Origin: Porticoccaceae bacterium UBA1989 | GTDB lineage: Bacteria; Pseudomonadota; Gammaproteobacteria; Pseudomonadales; Porticoccaceae | NCBI GenBank assembly: GCA_002335945.1 | Contig: DDDD01000155.1 | Location: forward strand, 9,679 to 18,719 | Length of the DNA stretch: 9,041 nucleotides | Reading direction: 5' to 3' | In this document: in pieces, positions 1 to 5,923 of the stretch | How the letters are laid out: every line of letters starts with the position of its first letter | How positions within the stretch are numbered: position 1 is the first letter of the stretch | Notes under the pieces: model-generated | Databases searched by the model: none | Seen by the model: the letters and a program-made list of their open reading frames with translations, nothing else | What the model was told of the DNA's origin: nothing | Translations under genes and position numbers: made by a program

Positions 1-1
1 G

Positions 2-196
2 CCTATGCTAGAGCATCTGGGTGCGAAGCGCGTTAGGTTAATGACCAACAACCCGCGCAAAATTAAGGCTTTAAAAGATTTGGGCATTGATGTGGTTGAA
101 CGTGAGCCTATTCAGGCTGATAGCAACCCTCACAATGTTCAATACCTGTCTACCAAAGCGGGTAAGTTGGGCCATCTATTTAGGGAAGAAAAATGA
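2..196 (+). CDS. ribA: GTP cyclohydrolase II, C-terminal end (partial)
   Basis: Only the last 64 residues or so are inside the window; the gene begins upstream. GTP cyclohydrolase II opens the imidazole ring of GTP, releasing formate and pyrophosphate, as the first step of riboflavin synthesis in the cytoplasm. The fragment carries the family's C-terminal signature: RLMTNNPRK, then a GIDVVEREPI stretch, NPHN, and the closing YLSTKAGKLGHL. From this end alone I cannot tell a stand-alone RibA from the RibA half of a RibBA fusion. The ATG at position 5 is internal and is not the start. The stop overlaps the hisF start as ATGA (193-196), so the two are probably co-transcribed and translationally coupled. 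Confidence 0.88.
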   Translation, partial: PMLEHLGAKRVRLMTNNPRKIKALKDLGIDVVEREPIQADSNPHNVQYLSTKAGKLGHLFREEK

Positions 197-963
197 GTCT
201 CGCCAAACGTATTATTCCCTGTCTTGACGTGGATAAAGGCCGTGTGGTCAAGGGAGTACAGTTCGTTGATATTCGCGATGCTGGGGACCCCGTCGAAGTA
301 GCCCGCCGTTACAACGAGCAGGGTGCCGACGAAATTACATTTCTCGATATCACTGCCAGCCACGAGGCCCGCGATACCACTCTACACCTCGTTGAGCGCA
401 TGGCCGGCGAAGTATTTATTCCACTAACGGTTGGCGGTGGTGTCCGTGAGTTGCAAGATATTCGCAATTTACTCAATGCCGGTGCCGATAAGGTTGCCAT
501 CAATTCGGCAGCTATTCATGATCCAGATTTTGTGCGTGAGGCGGCTCAGCGTTTTGGCTCGCAATGTATTGTGGTGGCTATTGATGCCAAGCAGGTAAAG
601 CAGGGCGATAGTCCTCGCTGGGAAATATTTACCCATGGTGGCCGCAAGCCAACCGGTATTAACGCCATTGAATGGGCGGAGAAAATGACTGCCTATGGGG
701 CTGGGGAAATTCTACTGACCAGCATGGACCGCGATGGCACCAAGAACGGTTTTGATCTAAGCCTTACCTCGCGTATTAGTGGTGCAGTCCATGTGCCGGT
801 GATCGCCTCTGGCGGTGTGGGCAATCTGCAGCATCTGGTCGATGGTATTATCGAAGGCAAAGCAGATGCTGTATTGGCCGCGAGTATTTTTCACTTTGGT
901 GAGCATACTGTGCCCGAAGCCAAGCGCTATATGGCTGAACGCGGTGTTAATGTTAGGCTCTAG
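193..963 (+). CDS. hisF: Imidazole glycerol phosphate synthase, cyclase subunit HisF
   Basis: HisF is the (beta/alpha)8-barrel cyclase of histidine synthesis. With ammonia channelled from the HisH glutaminase it converts PRFAR to imidazole glycerol phosphate and AICAR. At 256 residues it has the family's usual length. It opens with the typical LAKRIIPCLDVD. Asp12 and Asp131 (in VVAIDAK) match the catalytic Asp11 and Asp130 of the Thermotoga enzyme. Phosphate-binding segments are visible at TVGGGVR (about 79-85) and IASGGVG, and DRDGT is also present. The ATG at 193 has a good Shine-Dalgarno (AGGGA, 182-186) and overlaps the ribA stop. No hisH, hisA or hisI is visible; hisF is the last gene before a hairpin, so any partners would lie elsewhere or upstream of the window. 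Confidence 0.97.
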   Translation: MSLAKRIIPCLDVDKGRVVKGVQFVDIRDAGDPVEVARRYNEQGADEITFLDITASHEARDTTLHLVERMAGEVFIPLTVGGGVRELQDIRNLLNAGADKVAINSAAIHDPDFVREAAQRFGSQCIVVAIDAKQVKQGDSPRWEIFTHGGRKPTGINAIEWAEKMTAYGAGEILLTSMDRDGTKNGFDLSLTSRISGAVHVPVIASGGVGNLQHLVDGIIEGKADAVLAASIFHFGEHTVPEAKRYMAERGVNVRL

Positions 964-1010
964 TGCTCTGTTAATGGCATGCCTCTTTGTCTGCGCAAAA
1001 GGCCTGACAT

Positions 1011-1037
1011 AAAAAAACCGCACTTTCGTGCGGCTTT
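1011..1037 (-). terminator. Intrinsic terminator between convergent hisF and chrR
   Basis: A 6-bp GC-rich stem, CCGCAC/GTGCGG (1018-1023 with 1028-1033), encloses a 4-base loop. Read on the minus strand the loop is the stable GAAA tetraloop, the stem extends by one G-U and three A-T pairs, and a run of seven T follows. This is a strong rho-independent terminator for the sigma factor/chrR operon. On the plus strand the downstream tract (CTTTAAAATTCTTTC) is weaker, so it may also stop hisF transcripts, less efficiently. Confidence 0.85.
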
Positions 1038-1086
1038 AAAATTCTTTCTCTGCTCTCAGGACACCTACTATCTAAGCTGATAAGGC

Positions 1087-1764
1087 TTACATAGGGTTGA
1101 TTCTCAACCAGGGCTTCATTAAAAATCCCAGTGGATTAGACAGTTTAATGGGAGCAGCCAAGGCAGATAAACAGATACATTCGCCATTTTGTGCGCCCAT
1201 CGGCTGATGCACATCACCGGGCTGACGCATCAAGAAGTCGCCTTCTTTATACACGGCGCGCTCATCAGAAAAGCTACCCTTCAATACCACGGTGTATTCC
1301 ACACCATTGTGATCATGTTTGGGGGTCTTGCCGCCGGCGCAGATTTTATGCAGCGCCACTTCAAATACTTTCTGGCCTGTTTTAAATTGGGCGATGTCGA
1401 CTGAAGACGTTAGGCGCTTCCATGTCAGAGTCGATTCCGCATTGGCAATTAGTTTGCCAATTGAAAATGGGAACCCAGAACTAGCAGGCTGGTCTTTTAC
1501 CGCAGGTTTAACCGGTTGAGGTTGGTCAATAGCTGCCATTACCGCATCTAAGGCTGAGTCAAGTGCAGCATCATCAATAGCCACCGCAGTCGCCTTGGCC
1601 ATAAGTTGGGCGCCGATCTCGTTGAGGCTTAGAAGCTCAGTGCGGCATGCTTCACAAAAATGCAGATGTGCAGAAACGCAGATCGAAGGCGCGGTGTCTA
1701 GAGTGCCGGCGGAGAAATCCACCAGCATGGCGTTATCTGGATGATAATTTAATTTAGTGGTCAT
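1087..1764 (-). CDS. chrR: ChrR-family zinc-binding anti-sigma factor
   Basis: A 225-residue cytoplasmic anti-sigma factor of the ChrR type, expected to hold its ECF sigma partner inactive until singlet oxygen or related oxidants trigger release. The N-terminal anti-sigma domain shows His8 and the H-x3-C-x2-C motif (His33, Cys37, Cys40), matching the zinc ligands of Rhodobacter ChrR. After a linker rich in Ala, Pro and Gln (about 60-98) comes a cupin domain with His150, His152, Glu156 and His186. These have the same 2/4/30 spacing as the second zinc site of Rhodobacter ChrR. Cys196 and Cys198 match the conserved C-x-C of that protein. The gene overlaps the upstream sigma gene by 11 bases, so coupled translation would keep the two proteins in proportion. 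The Shine-Dalgarno is weak (GAGC, 1771-1774), consistent with coupling. Family assignment is firm; the inducing signal is inferred from the family. Confidence 0.93.
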   Translation of the reverse strand: MTTKLNYHPDNAMLVDFSAGTLDTAPSICVSAHLHFCEACRTELLSLNEIGAQLMAKATAVAIDDAALDSALDAVMAAIDQPQPVKPAVKDQPASSGFPFSIGKLIANAESTLTWKRLTSSVDIAQFKTGQKVFEVALHKICAGGKTPKHDHNGVEYTVVLKGSFSDERAVYKEGDFLMRQPGDVHQPMGAQNGECICLSALAAPIKLSNPLGFLMKPWLRINPM

Positions 1765-2419
1765 TTAAAAGCTCGTCTTGAAATTCCGGTGCAACCAGAA
1801 TTTGCATTTTTTGGAGTGCTAAACGCACTCTTGATTTAACGGTGCCTAGAGGTAGTCCAAGTTCATTGGAGGCCTCGGCATGTGATTTTCCTTCGAGGTA
1901 AACCTTGCGGAGGATTTCATCTTGTTCTTTTGGGAGTTGGGCCAGGGAAGCCTGGACCTTTTCTTCACTGCGTTTTTGACGCAACAATGTTACGGGTGTT
2001 TCTTCATCTGGCTCGTGCCAAAAATCTTCGTTCTCAAGAGGCAGATGCTGAGTATTGCTTTTGCGGCGTAACATATCAATACGGCAGTTACGGGCAACGG
2101 TGTAAATCCAGGTGGTAGCAGAGGCCTTTTCGGGGTTGTAGCCCGCGGCTTTCTGCCAAACCTTGATCATGACTTCTTGCACAAGATCTTCGCTGAGACC
2201 AGGAAACCAACCTTCATGCCGGCTAGCCTGAGCAAAGCTTTTAAGTAAGGGGGCAAAATGTTTGAAAAGTTGCGCAAAAGCCTGGCGATCCCGATTTTCA
2301 CCTACGGAAACAAGCATCAGACTCCATTGGTCTGAACGCTTTCCTGCGAGGTTTAAAACGGCAACACGACTATTTTTCTCTGTCTGTTTGTCCACGATCT
2401 CTTCTTTTTTTAAAAACAT
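1754..2419 (-). CDS. ECF RNA polymerase sigma factor, RpoE/ECF11 type (ChrR partner)
   Basis: A 221-residue alternative sigma factor that directs RNA polymerase to stress promoters. Sigma region 2 spans roughly residues 46-118: RQAFAQLFKHFAP, then EDLVQEVMIKVWQKA, then ATTWIYTVARNCRID with LRR. Region 4 spans roughly 154-207, with a helix-turn-helix around SHAEASNELGLPLGTVKSRV. The segments resemble Rhodobacter sphaeroides RpoE (AFARLFAHFAP, EVMATVWQKA, ASAATWIFTIARN, GLPLGTIKSRIRLAL), which controls the singlet-oxygen response, and the chrR gene immediately downstream supports that. The N-terminus is longer than in that protein by perhaps 15-20 residues. The ATG at 2419 lacks a clear Shine-Dalgarno, and Met35 is a possible internal start. 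Do not confuse it with the E. coli envelope-stress RpoE, which pairs with RseA. Confidence 0.92.
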   Translation of the reverse strand: MFLKKEEIVDKQTEKNSRVAVLNLAGKRSDQWSLMLVSVGENRDRQAFAQLFKHFAPLLKSFAQASRHEGWFPGLSEDLVQEVMIKVWQKAAGYNPEKASATTWIYTVARNCRIDMLRRKSNTQHLPLENEDFWHEPDEETPVTLLRQKRSEEKVQASLAQLPKEQDEILRKVYLEGKSHAEASNELGLPLGTVKSRVRLALQKMQILVAPEFQDELLNDH

Positions 2420-2447
2420 GCCTACACTGCTTTTTGCTACCTTACCA

Positions 2448-2477
2448 TTTCTACGGAGCCTTTAATGTCTTGGATCA
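2448..2477 (-). promoter_or_regulatory. Predicted autoregulated ECF11-type promoter of the sigma factor/chrR operon
   Basis: On the minus strand TGATCC (complement of 2472-2477) is followed after exactly 18 bases by TAGAAA (complement of 2448-2453). The -35 hexamer is identical to the one reported for Rhodobacter RpoE promoters, and the -10 is close to their TAAGA-like element. Transcription would start near 2441, leaving a leader of about 22 bases before the ATG at 2419. ECF sigma factors of this group usually transcribe their own operon. TGATCC occurs elsewhere in the window only inside coding regions, so this is the one plausible site. Confidence 0.65.
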
Positions 2478-2480
2478 ATC

Positions 2481-2494
2481 TTCTGTCGACAGAA
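2481..2494. repeat. Perfect 14-bp palindrome in the divergent intergenic region
   Basis: TTCTGTCGACAGAA reads the same on both strands. It is flanked by GATCA (2473-2477) and TGATC (2496-2500), giving a larger, slightly off-centre inverted repeat. It lies 3 bases upstream of the -35 hexamer of the sigma operon and about 13 bases before the GTG assigned to the LysR gene. It is a good candidate operator for a dimeric regulator, possibly the LysR protein encoded next to it, but no known binding consensus is matched with certainty. Confidence 0.5.
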
Positions 2495-2507
2495 ATGATC
2501 TTTAAAT

Positions 2508-3482
2508 GTGCGTCCAACACTGTATTATCAGGAAGATAACAACAACGGTAAATCTGCCTTGAGAAAATTACCGCCCCTAAATGCACTGCGGACTTTTGAA
2601 GCCGCTGCCCGTCTGTCCAGTTTTACGGGTGCAGCAGAGGAGCTCTGTGTCACCCATGGTGCTGTAAGCCAGCAAATTCGTACATTGGAAGGCTATTTTG
2701 GGCGGGCACTGTTTATACGGTCCCATGGCAAAGTATTTCTCAATAGCGCGGGTAGCGAACTGTTGCCAGTCATTAGCGACAGTCTCGATCGACTCGAAAA
2801 GATTACCGCTAGGCTGCTACCTGATCGCGACACCGAAATTTTAACGGTGAGCAGTACTATCTCATTTGCTTCCCAATGGTTGATTCCTCGGTTACCTGAT
2901 TTTCAGAAAAATCATCCTGATATATTGGTACGTCTGGCGCCATCCCGACCTTTTTCGACGATGGGTGATGGGGTAGATGTGGCGATCCGTTGGGGGGTTA
3001 CCCCTGTTGAAGGGGTAGAGATGGAAAAGCTGATCGACGTCGATACCTTTGCCGCCTGTTCTCCGTCGTTGATCTATGGCGACAAACCGTTGCGAGCGTC
3101 TCAGGATCTAGTCAATCATCCGTTGATACATGACGACGATGGCCAGGCCTGGCAAACGCTGCTAGGGGAATTGGAGGTCGATTATCCGGATCAGAGTCGC
3201 GGTCTATTTTTAGCCGATTCTGGGCTTGCCCTGCAGGTTGCAGTGGAAGGCGGCGGGGTTATCGTTGCGGGCAGTATTTTGGCTGCCAATGATCTTGCCG
3301 CCGGACGTCTGGTTATTCCTTTTGACTGCATTATTCCTCATCGAAAAAACTATAATTTCTACTATCCCAAACAGTCCTCTGATCAGCGCAAAATCGCGCT
3401 TTTTCGCAGTTGGATTCACGAGCAGGCAGCGAGGTATCAACGCCGCGCAGTCGACTATAGCCGCTACATTGTGGCCGCTTAA
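2508..3482 (+). CDS. LysR-family transcriptional regulator, GcvA-like
   Basis: A DNA-binding regulator of 324 residues as called. The winged helix-turn-helix follows the GcvA pattern: LPPLNALRTFEAAARL (about 21-36), FTGAAEEL, then VTHGAVSQQIRTLE (48-61), and the wing FIRSHGKVFLNSAG. The effector-binding domain (about 111-310) shows ASQWLIPRLPDF, then DVAIRWG and ACSPSLI, all typical of this subgroup. The start is uncertain. GTG at 2508 gives about 17 residues more than usual before LPPLNAL and has no good Shine-Dalgarno. TTG at 2559 would give the usual length, but the nearest AGGAAG (2530-2535) is 23 bases away. It is divergent from the sigma operon and lies 115 bases before the aminotransferase gene, in the same direction, so it probably controls the aminotransferase/BKACE genes. 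Its ligand is unknown. Confidence 0.93.
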   Translation: MRPTLYYQEDNNNGKSALRKLPPLNALRTFEAAARLSSFTGAAEELCVTHGAVSQQIRTLEGYFGRALFIRSHGKVFLNSAGSELLPVISDSLDRLEKITARLLPDRDTEILTVSSTISFASQWLIPRLPDFQKNHPDILVRLAPSRPFSTMGDGVDVAIRWGVTPVEGVEMEKLIDVDTFAACSPSLIYGDKPLRASQDLVNHPLIHDDDGQAWQTLLGELEVDYPDQSRGLFLADSGLALQVAVEGGGVIVAGSILAANDLAAGRLVIPFDCIIPHRKNYNFYYPKQSSDQRKIALFRSWIHEQAARYQRRAVDYSRYIVAA

Positions 3483-3597
3483 TAATCGTTTAAATCAGTG
3501 GTTAGTTTTTCTAACAGGCTGGTGCAATAAAACTGCATTGTTTTGCTCTTATTAGCGGCAGTAAGCTAAGCGAAATCTCAGTTTATGAAGCCCACCC

Positions 3598-4965
3598 ATG
3601 ATTCAAGCCGATACACGTATTTTCCACCGTTTAATTCAGGGCCAGCTGCCAATTGCTGCCGGCGGTGATGGTGTTTATATCATCGATAAAGAGGGCAATC
3701 GTTACCTCGATGCCTGTGGTGGCGCTGCGGTGTCCTGTTTGGGCCATTCCCATGTTCGAGTGATCGATGCGATTAAGCAGCAGCTCGATCGTGTAGCCTT
3801 TGCTCACACTTCCTTTTTTACTTCAGCGCCCAGTGAAGAACTGGCGGATTTTTTGGTGCAGCGAGCGCCAAAAGGTATTGAGCATGTGTATTTTGTCTCT
3901 GGGGGTTCCGAGGCCATAGAGGCTGCGCTGAAAATGGCGCGGCAGTATTTTGTTGAATCCGGTGAGTCACAACGCAGCAAGTTTATAGCGCGACGTCAGA
4001 GTTATCACGGCAACACCTTGGGTGCGTTGGCGGTGAGTGGTAACCAATGGCGGCGTAAGCAGTTTGAGCCGATTTTGATCGACGTTGAGCATATCAGTCC
4101 CTGTTATCAGTACCGCGATCAAAAAGACGGTGAGTCCGAATTGGACTATGGCCTGCGTGTGGCCAATGAGCTGGACGAAAAAATTCAAGAAATGGGCGCA
4201 GAAAATGTAATCGCCTTTGTCGCCGAACCTATTGTTGGCGCCACTAGCGGGGTTCTGGTGCCAGTACCTGGTTACTTTAAACGCATTCGCGAAATATGCG
4301 ATCACCATGGAATCTTGTTAATTCTCGACGAGGTGATGTGTGGCATGGGTCGCACTGGGTCTTTGTTTGCCTGTGAGCAAGAGGGCGTTCGTCCGGATAT
4401 TGTTACTGTGGCCAAGGGTTTAGCTGCGGGTTATCAGCCGATTGGCGCCACCCTCTGTTCCGCTGAAATCTATAACAGATTTCGCGATGGCTCGGGCCTG
4501 TTCCAGCATGGTCATACCTATATAGGGCACGCCACCGCCTGTGCTGCCGCCCTGGCGGTACAGCAAACCATTGAAGACGATGGTTTGCTCGCCAACATTA
4601 ATACCATGGGTGATGCCCTAGATCAGTCTCTGCGTCAGCGCTTTGGCGATCATCCCTTTGTGGGTGATATTCGTGGGCGAGGCCTTTTTCGCGGCCTAGA
4701 GCTGGTTGCCGATCGGGCCAGCAAAGCGCCTTTGCCCTATTCCCTCTCTATACACTCCTCAATTAAGCGCCATGCTATGGCTCGCGGGCTTGCCTGCTAT
4801 CCAGGTGGCGGCACGATTGATGGCCAGCAGGGCAACCATATATTACTGGCACCGCCTTATATTATTGATCGCAGCCATGTGGCTGAGATCACCGAAAAGT
4901 TAGGCGATGCCGTCGATGCGGCATTGCAGGACGCGGGCCTTATGGGTGCTGGAGCGGCTGCTTGA
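3598..4965 (+). CDS. Class-III PLP-dependent aminotransferase
   Basis: A 455-residue fold-type I enzyme that moves an amino group, usually from an omega- or beta-amino compound, to a keto acid such as pyruvate or 2-oxoglutarate. Visible hallmarks are the phosphate-binding SGGSEAIEAALK (101-112), SYHG with Tyr136 stacking on PLP, AEPIVGATSG (209-218), Asp244 in LILDEVMCGMGRTG, the Schiff-base Lys273 in VAKGLAAGYQPIGA, and Thr307 in HGHTYIGHATACAAALAV. The length is normal and no key residue is missing. Databases often label this group an aspartate aminotransferase family protein; the sequence does not fix the substrate. A weak GAAG lies 7 bases before the ATG. The stop codon is part of a TTGA overlap with the next gene, a beta-keto acid cleavage enzyme, so its product may well be a beta-keto acid made from a beta-amino acid (inference). 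Confidence 0.93.
   Translation: MIQADTRIFHRLIQGQLPIAAGGDGVYIIDKEGNRYLDACGGAAVSCLGHSHVRVIDAIKQQLDRVAFAHTSFFTSAPSEELADFLVQRAPKGIEHVYFVSGGSEAIEAALKMARQYFVESGESQRSKFIARRQSYHGNTLGALAVSGNQWRRKQFEPILIDVEHISPCYQYRDQKDGESELDYGLRVANELDEKIQEMGAENVIAFVAEPIVGATSGVLVPVPGYFKRIREICDHHGILLILDEVMCGMGRTGSLFACEQEGVRPDIVTVAKGLAAGYQPIGATLCSAEIYNRFRDGSGLFQHGHTYIGHATACAAALAVQQTIEDDGLLANINTMGDALDQSLRQRFGDHPFVGDIRGRGLFRGLELVADRASKAPLPYSLSIHSSIKRHAMARGLACYPGGGTIDGQQGNHILLAPPYIIDRSHVAEITEKLGDAVDAALQDAGLMGAGAAA
4951..4964 (+). promoter_or_regulatory. Ribosome binding site and TTG start of the BKACE gene
   Basis: GGAG (4951-4954) sits 7 bases before TTG (4962-4964), whose last two bases are shared with the aminotransferase TGA stop (4963-4965). 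This supports a TTG start by stop-restart coupling. The in-frame ATGs at 4980 and 4983 begin nearer to where the family's conserved part starts but have no comparable Shine-Dalgarno. Confidence 0.55.
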
Positions 4966-5783
4966 GTGATCTGAGCCCAATGATGATTGCGGTAGCCCCC
5001 AATGGCGCGCGCAAGCAAAAAGCAGATCACCGAAGTTTGCCAATCACCCCCTTGGAGTTGGCTGGGGCGGCCGTTGAGTGCCGTGATGCGGGCGCCAGCA
5101 TGATCCATCTCCATGTGCGAAATATTGAGGGGGGACATTCTTTGGACGTCTATGCTTACAGAGAGGCCATTGCGGCGGTGCGCAGTGCGGTGGGTGACGA
5201 GATGATTATTCAGGTCACTACCGAGGCGGTGGGAATTTACAGCATCGATCAGCAGATTCAGATGGTGCAGGAATTAAAGCCCGAGGCGGTATCACTGGCA
5301 GTACGCGAACTCTGCCCCTTGGCTGAGAACGAAGTTAAAGCAGCCAACTTTTTTGCCTGGCTGCAAAAGGAGCGCGTGTCAGCGCAATACATTCTTTACT
5401 CCGCTGAAGATGTTCAGCGGTTTGACGCGCTGCGCAGAAGCGGCGTGATTCCCGGAGATACTGTGTCGGCACTCTATGTATTGGGACGCTATAGCGAAGG
5501 TGGAGCCTCTTCGTCAGTGGAACTATTGCCAATGCTCGCAGCGGCAGACAGTGACGTGATTTGGTCTGTCTGTGCCTTTGGCGCAACAGAGGCGAGTTGC
5601 ATGCTCGTTGCTGCAGGCCTCGGTGGCCATGCGCGAGTGGGATTTGAAAATAATATGCAGCTATTAAACGGTGATATCGCCCCAAATAACGGCGCGTTAA
5701 TTAGCCAGGTTGCCAGCGGTGTTGCAAGCATGGGACGGCATGTCGCGTCCTGTTCTGAGGCGAGATCGCTTTTAGGAATGTAG
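4962..5783 (+). CDS. Beta-keto acid cleavage enzyme (BKACE, DUF849; 3-keto-5-aminohexanoate cleavage protein family)
   Basis: A 273-residue zinc-dependent TIM-barrel enzyme. Family members condense a beta-keto acid with acetyl-CoA or another acyl-CoA and split it to acetoacetate (or a related keto acid) plus a new CoA thioester. The start MMIAVAPNGARKQKADH resembles the N-terminal strand and substrate loop. His49 and His51 in IHLHVR and Glu229 in RVGFENN match the zinc ligands His46, His48 and Glu230 of Clostridium-type Kce, and Arg225 matches its Arg226. QVTTEAVG (84-91) forms another active-site strand. The residue after the zinc-binding Glu is Asn230 where Kce has Asp231, so specificity or catalysis may differ. 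The product of the overlapping aminotransferase gene is the likely substrate source. The name 3-keto-5-aminohexanoate cleavage protein should not be taken as evidence for lysine fermentation: no other kam, kdd or kal gene is here. Confidence 0.92.
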   Translation: MSDLSPMMIAVAPNGARKQKADHRSLPITPLELAGAAVECRDAGASMIHLHVRNIEGGHSLDVYAYREAIAAVRSAVGDEMIIQVTTEAVGIYSIDQQIQMVQELKPEAVSLAVRELCPLAENEVKAANFFAWLQKERVSAQYILYSAEDVQRFDALRRSGVIPGDTVSALYVLGRYSEGGASSSVELLPMLAAADSDVIWSVCAFGATEASCMLVAAGLGGHARVGFENNMQLLNGDIAPNNGALISQVASGVASMGRHVASCSEARSLLGM

Positions 5784-5812
5784 TAAGTAAGCAAATTAGC
5801 AAAGCAGTAAAG

Positions 5813-5914
5813 ATGATAGGGGGGGAGGTGAAGGGTTTTTATTCACCGAATATAAGAAAAACCGCGGTGTTAGCGGTGTTAAAAACAGTAAGTAACAAAA
5901 AAATAAACTATTAG
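5813..5914 (+). CDS. Possible 33-codon leader ORF before the TonB-dependent receptor
   Basis: An ATG at 5813 (or an in-frame GTG at 5828 directly after a G-rich GGGGGGAG run) opens a frame that closes with TAG at 5912-5914. That stop overlaps the AGGAGAG ribosome binding site of the receptor gene. The peptide would be basic with a short hydrophobic AVLAVL stretch made by a 9-bp tandem repeat. It could be a coupling leader peptide, the remnant of a receptor signal sequence, or chance. No homologue is recognised. Confidence 0.2.
   Translation: MIGGEVKGFYSPNIRKTAVLAVLKTVSNKKINY
5827..5856 (+). promoter_or_regulatory. Candidate promoter and operator for the TonB-dependent receptor
   Basis: TATAAG (5851-5856) is one base off the -10 consensus and lies 17 bases after GTGAAG (5828-5833), a weak -35 match. 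An exact inverted repeat, GGTGAA-N9-TTCACC (5827-5847), covers the -35 and spacer, where a repressor or dimeric regulator would act. No convincing terminator follows the BKACE gene, so read-through from upstream is also possible. Confidence 0.35.
5864..5881 (+). repeat. Tandem 9-bp direct repeat (GCGGTGTTA x2)
   Basis: Two exact adjacent copies of GCGGTGTTA lie in the receptor leader, about 45 bases before its start codon. The preceding ACCGC (5861-5865) can also pair with GCGGT (5873-5877) as a short hairpin with a 7-base loop. Any role in regulation or slippage is not shown by the sequence. Confidence 0.5.
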
Positions 5915-5923
5915 GAGAGTAAC

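Noticed and set aside
3501..3515. Hairpin GTTAG-TTTTT-CTAAC after the LysR gene
   Set aside because: A 5-bp AT-rich stem with no T-run after it is too weak to call a terminator; it could be part of the aminotransferase promoter region but nothing decides this.
3552..3569. TTAGC-N8-GCTAA inverted repeat upstream of the aminotransferase
   Set aside because: A 5-bp dyad of this kind is expected by chance in about 115 bases; it could be a LysR site but is not supported by a second copy.
5335..5685. Minus-strand open frame of 116 codons opposite the BKACE gene
   Set aside because: It lies fully opposite a well-supported enzyme gene, has low-complexity Arg/His-rich translation and no recognisable domain.
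4962..5783. Reading the BKACE as a lysine-fermentation enzyme (kce)
   Set aside because: No lysine aminomutase, 3,5-diaminohexanoate dehydrogenase or ammonia lyase gene is nearby, and the active-site Asp is changed; the family is much broader than that one reaction.
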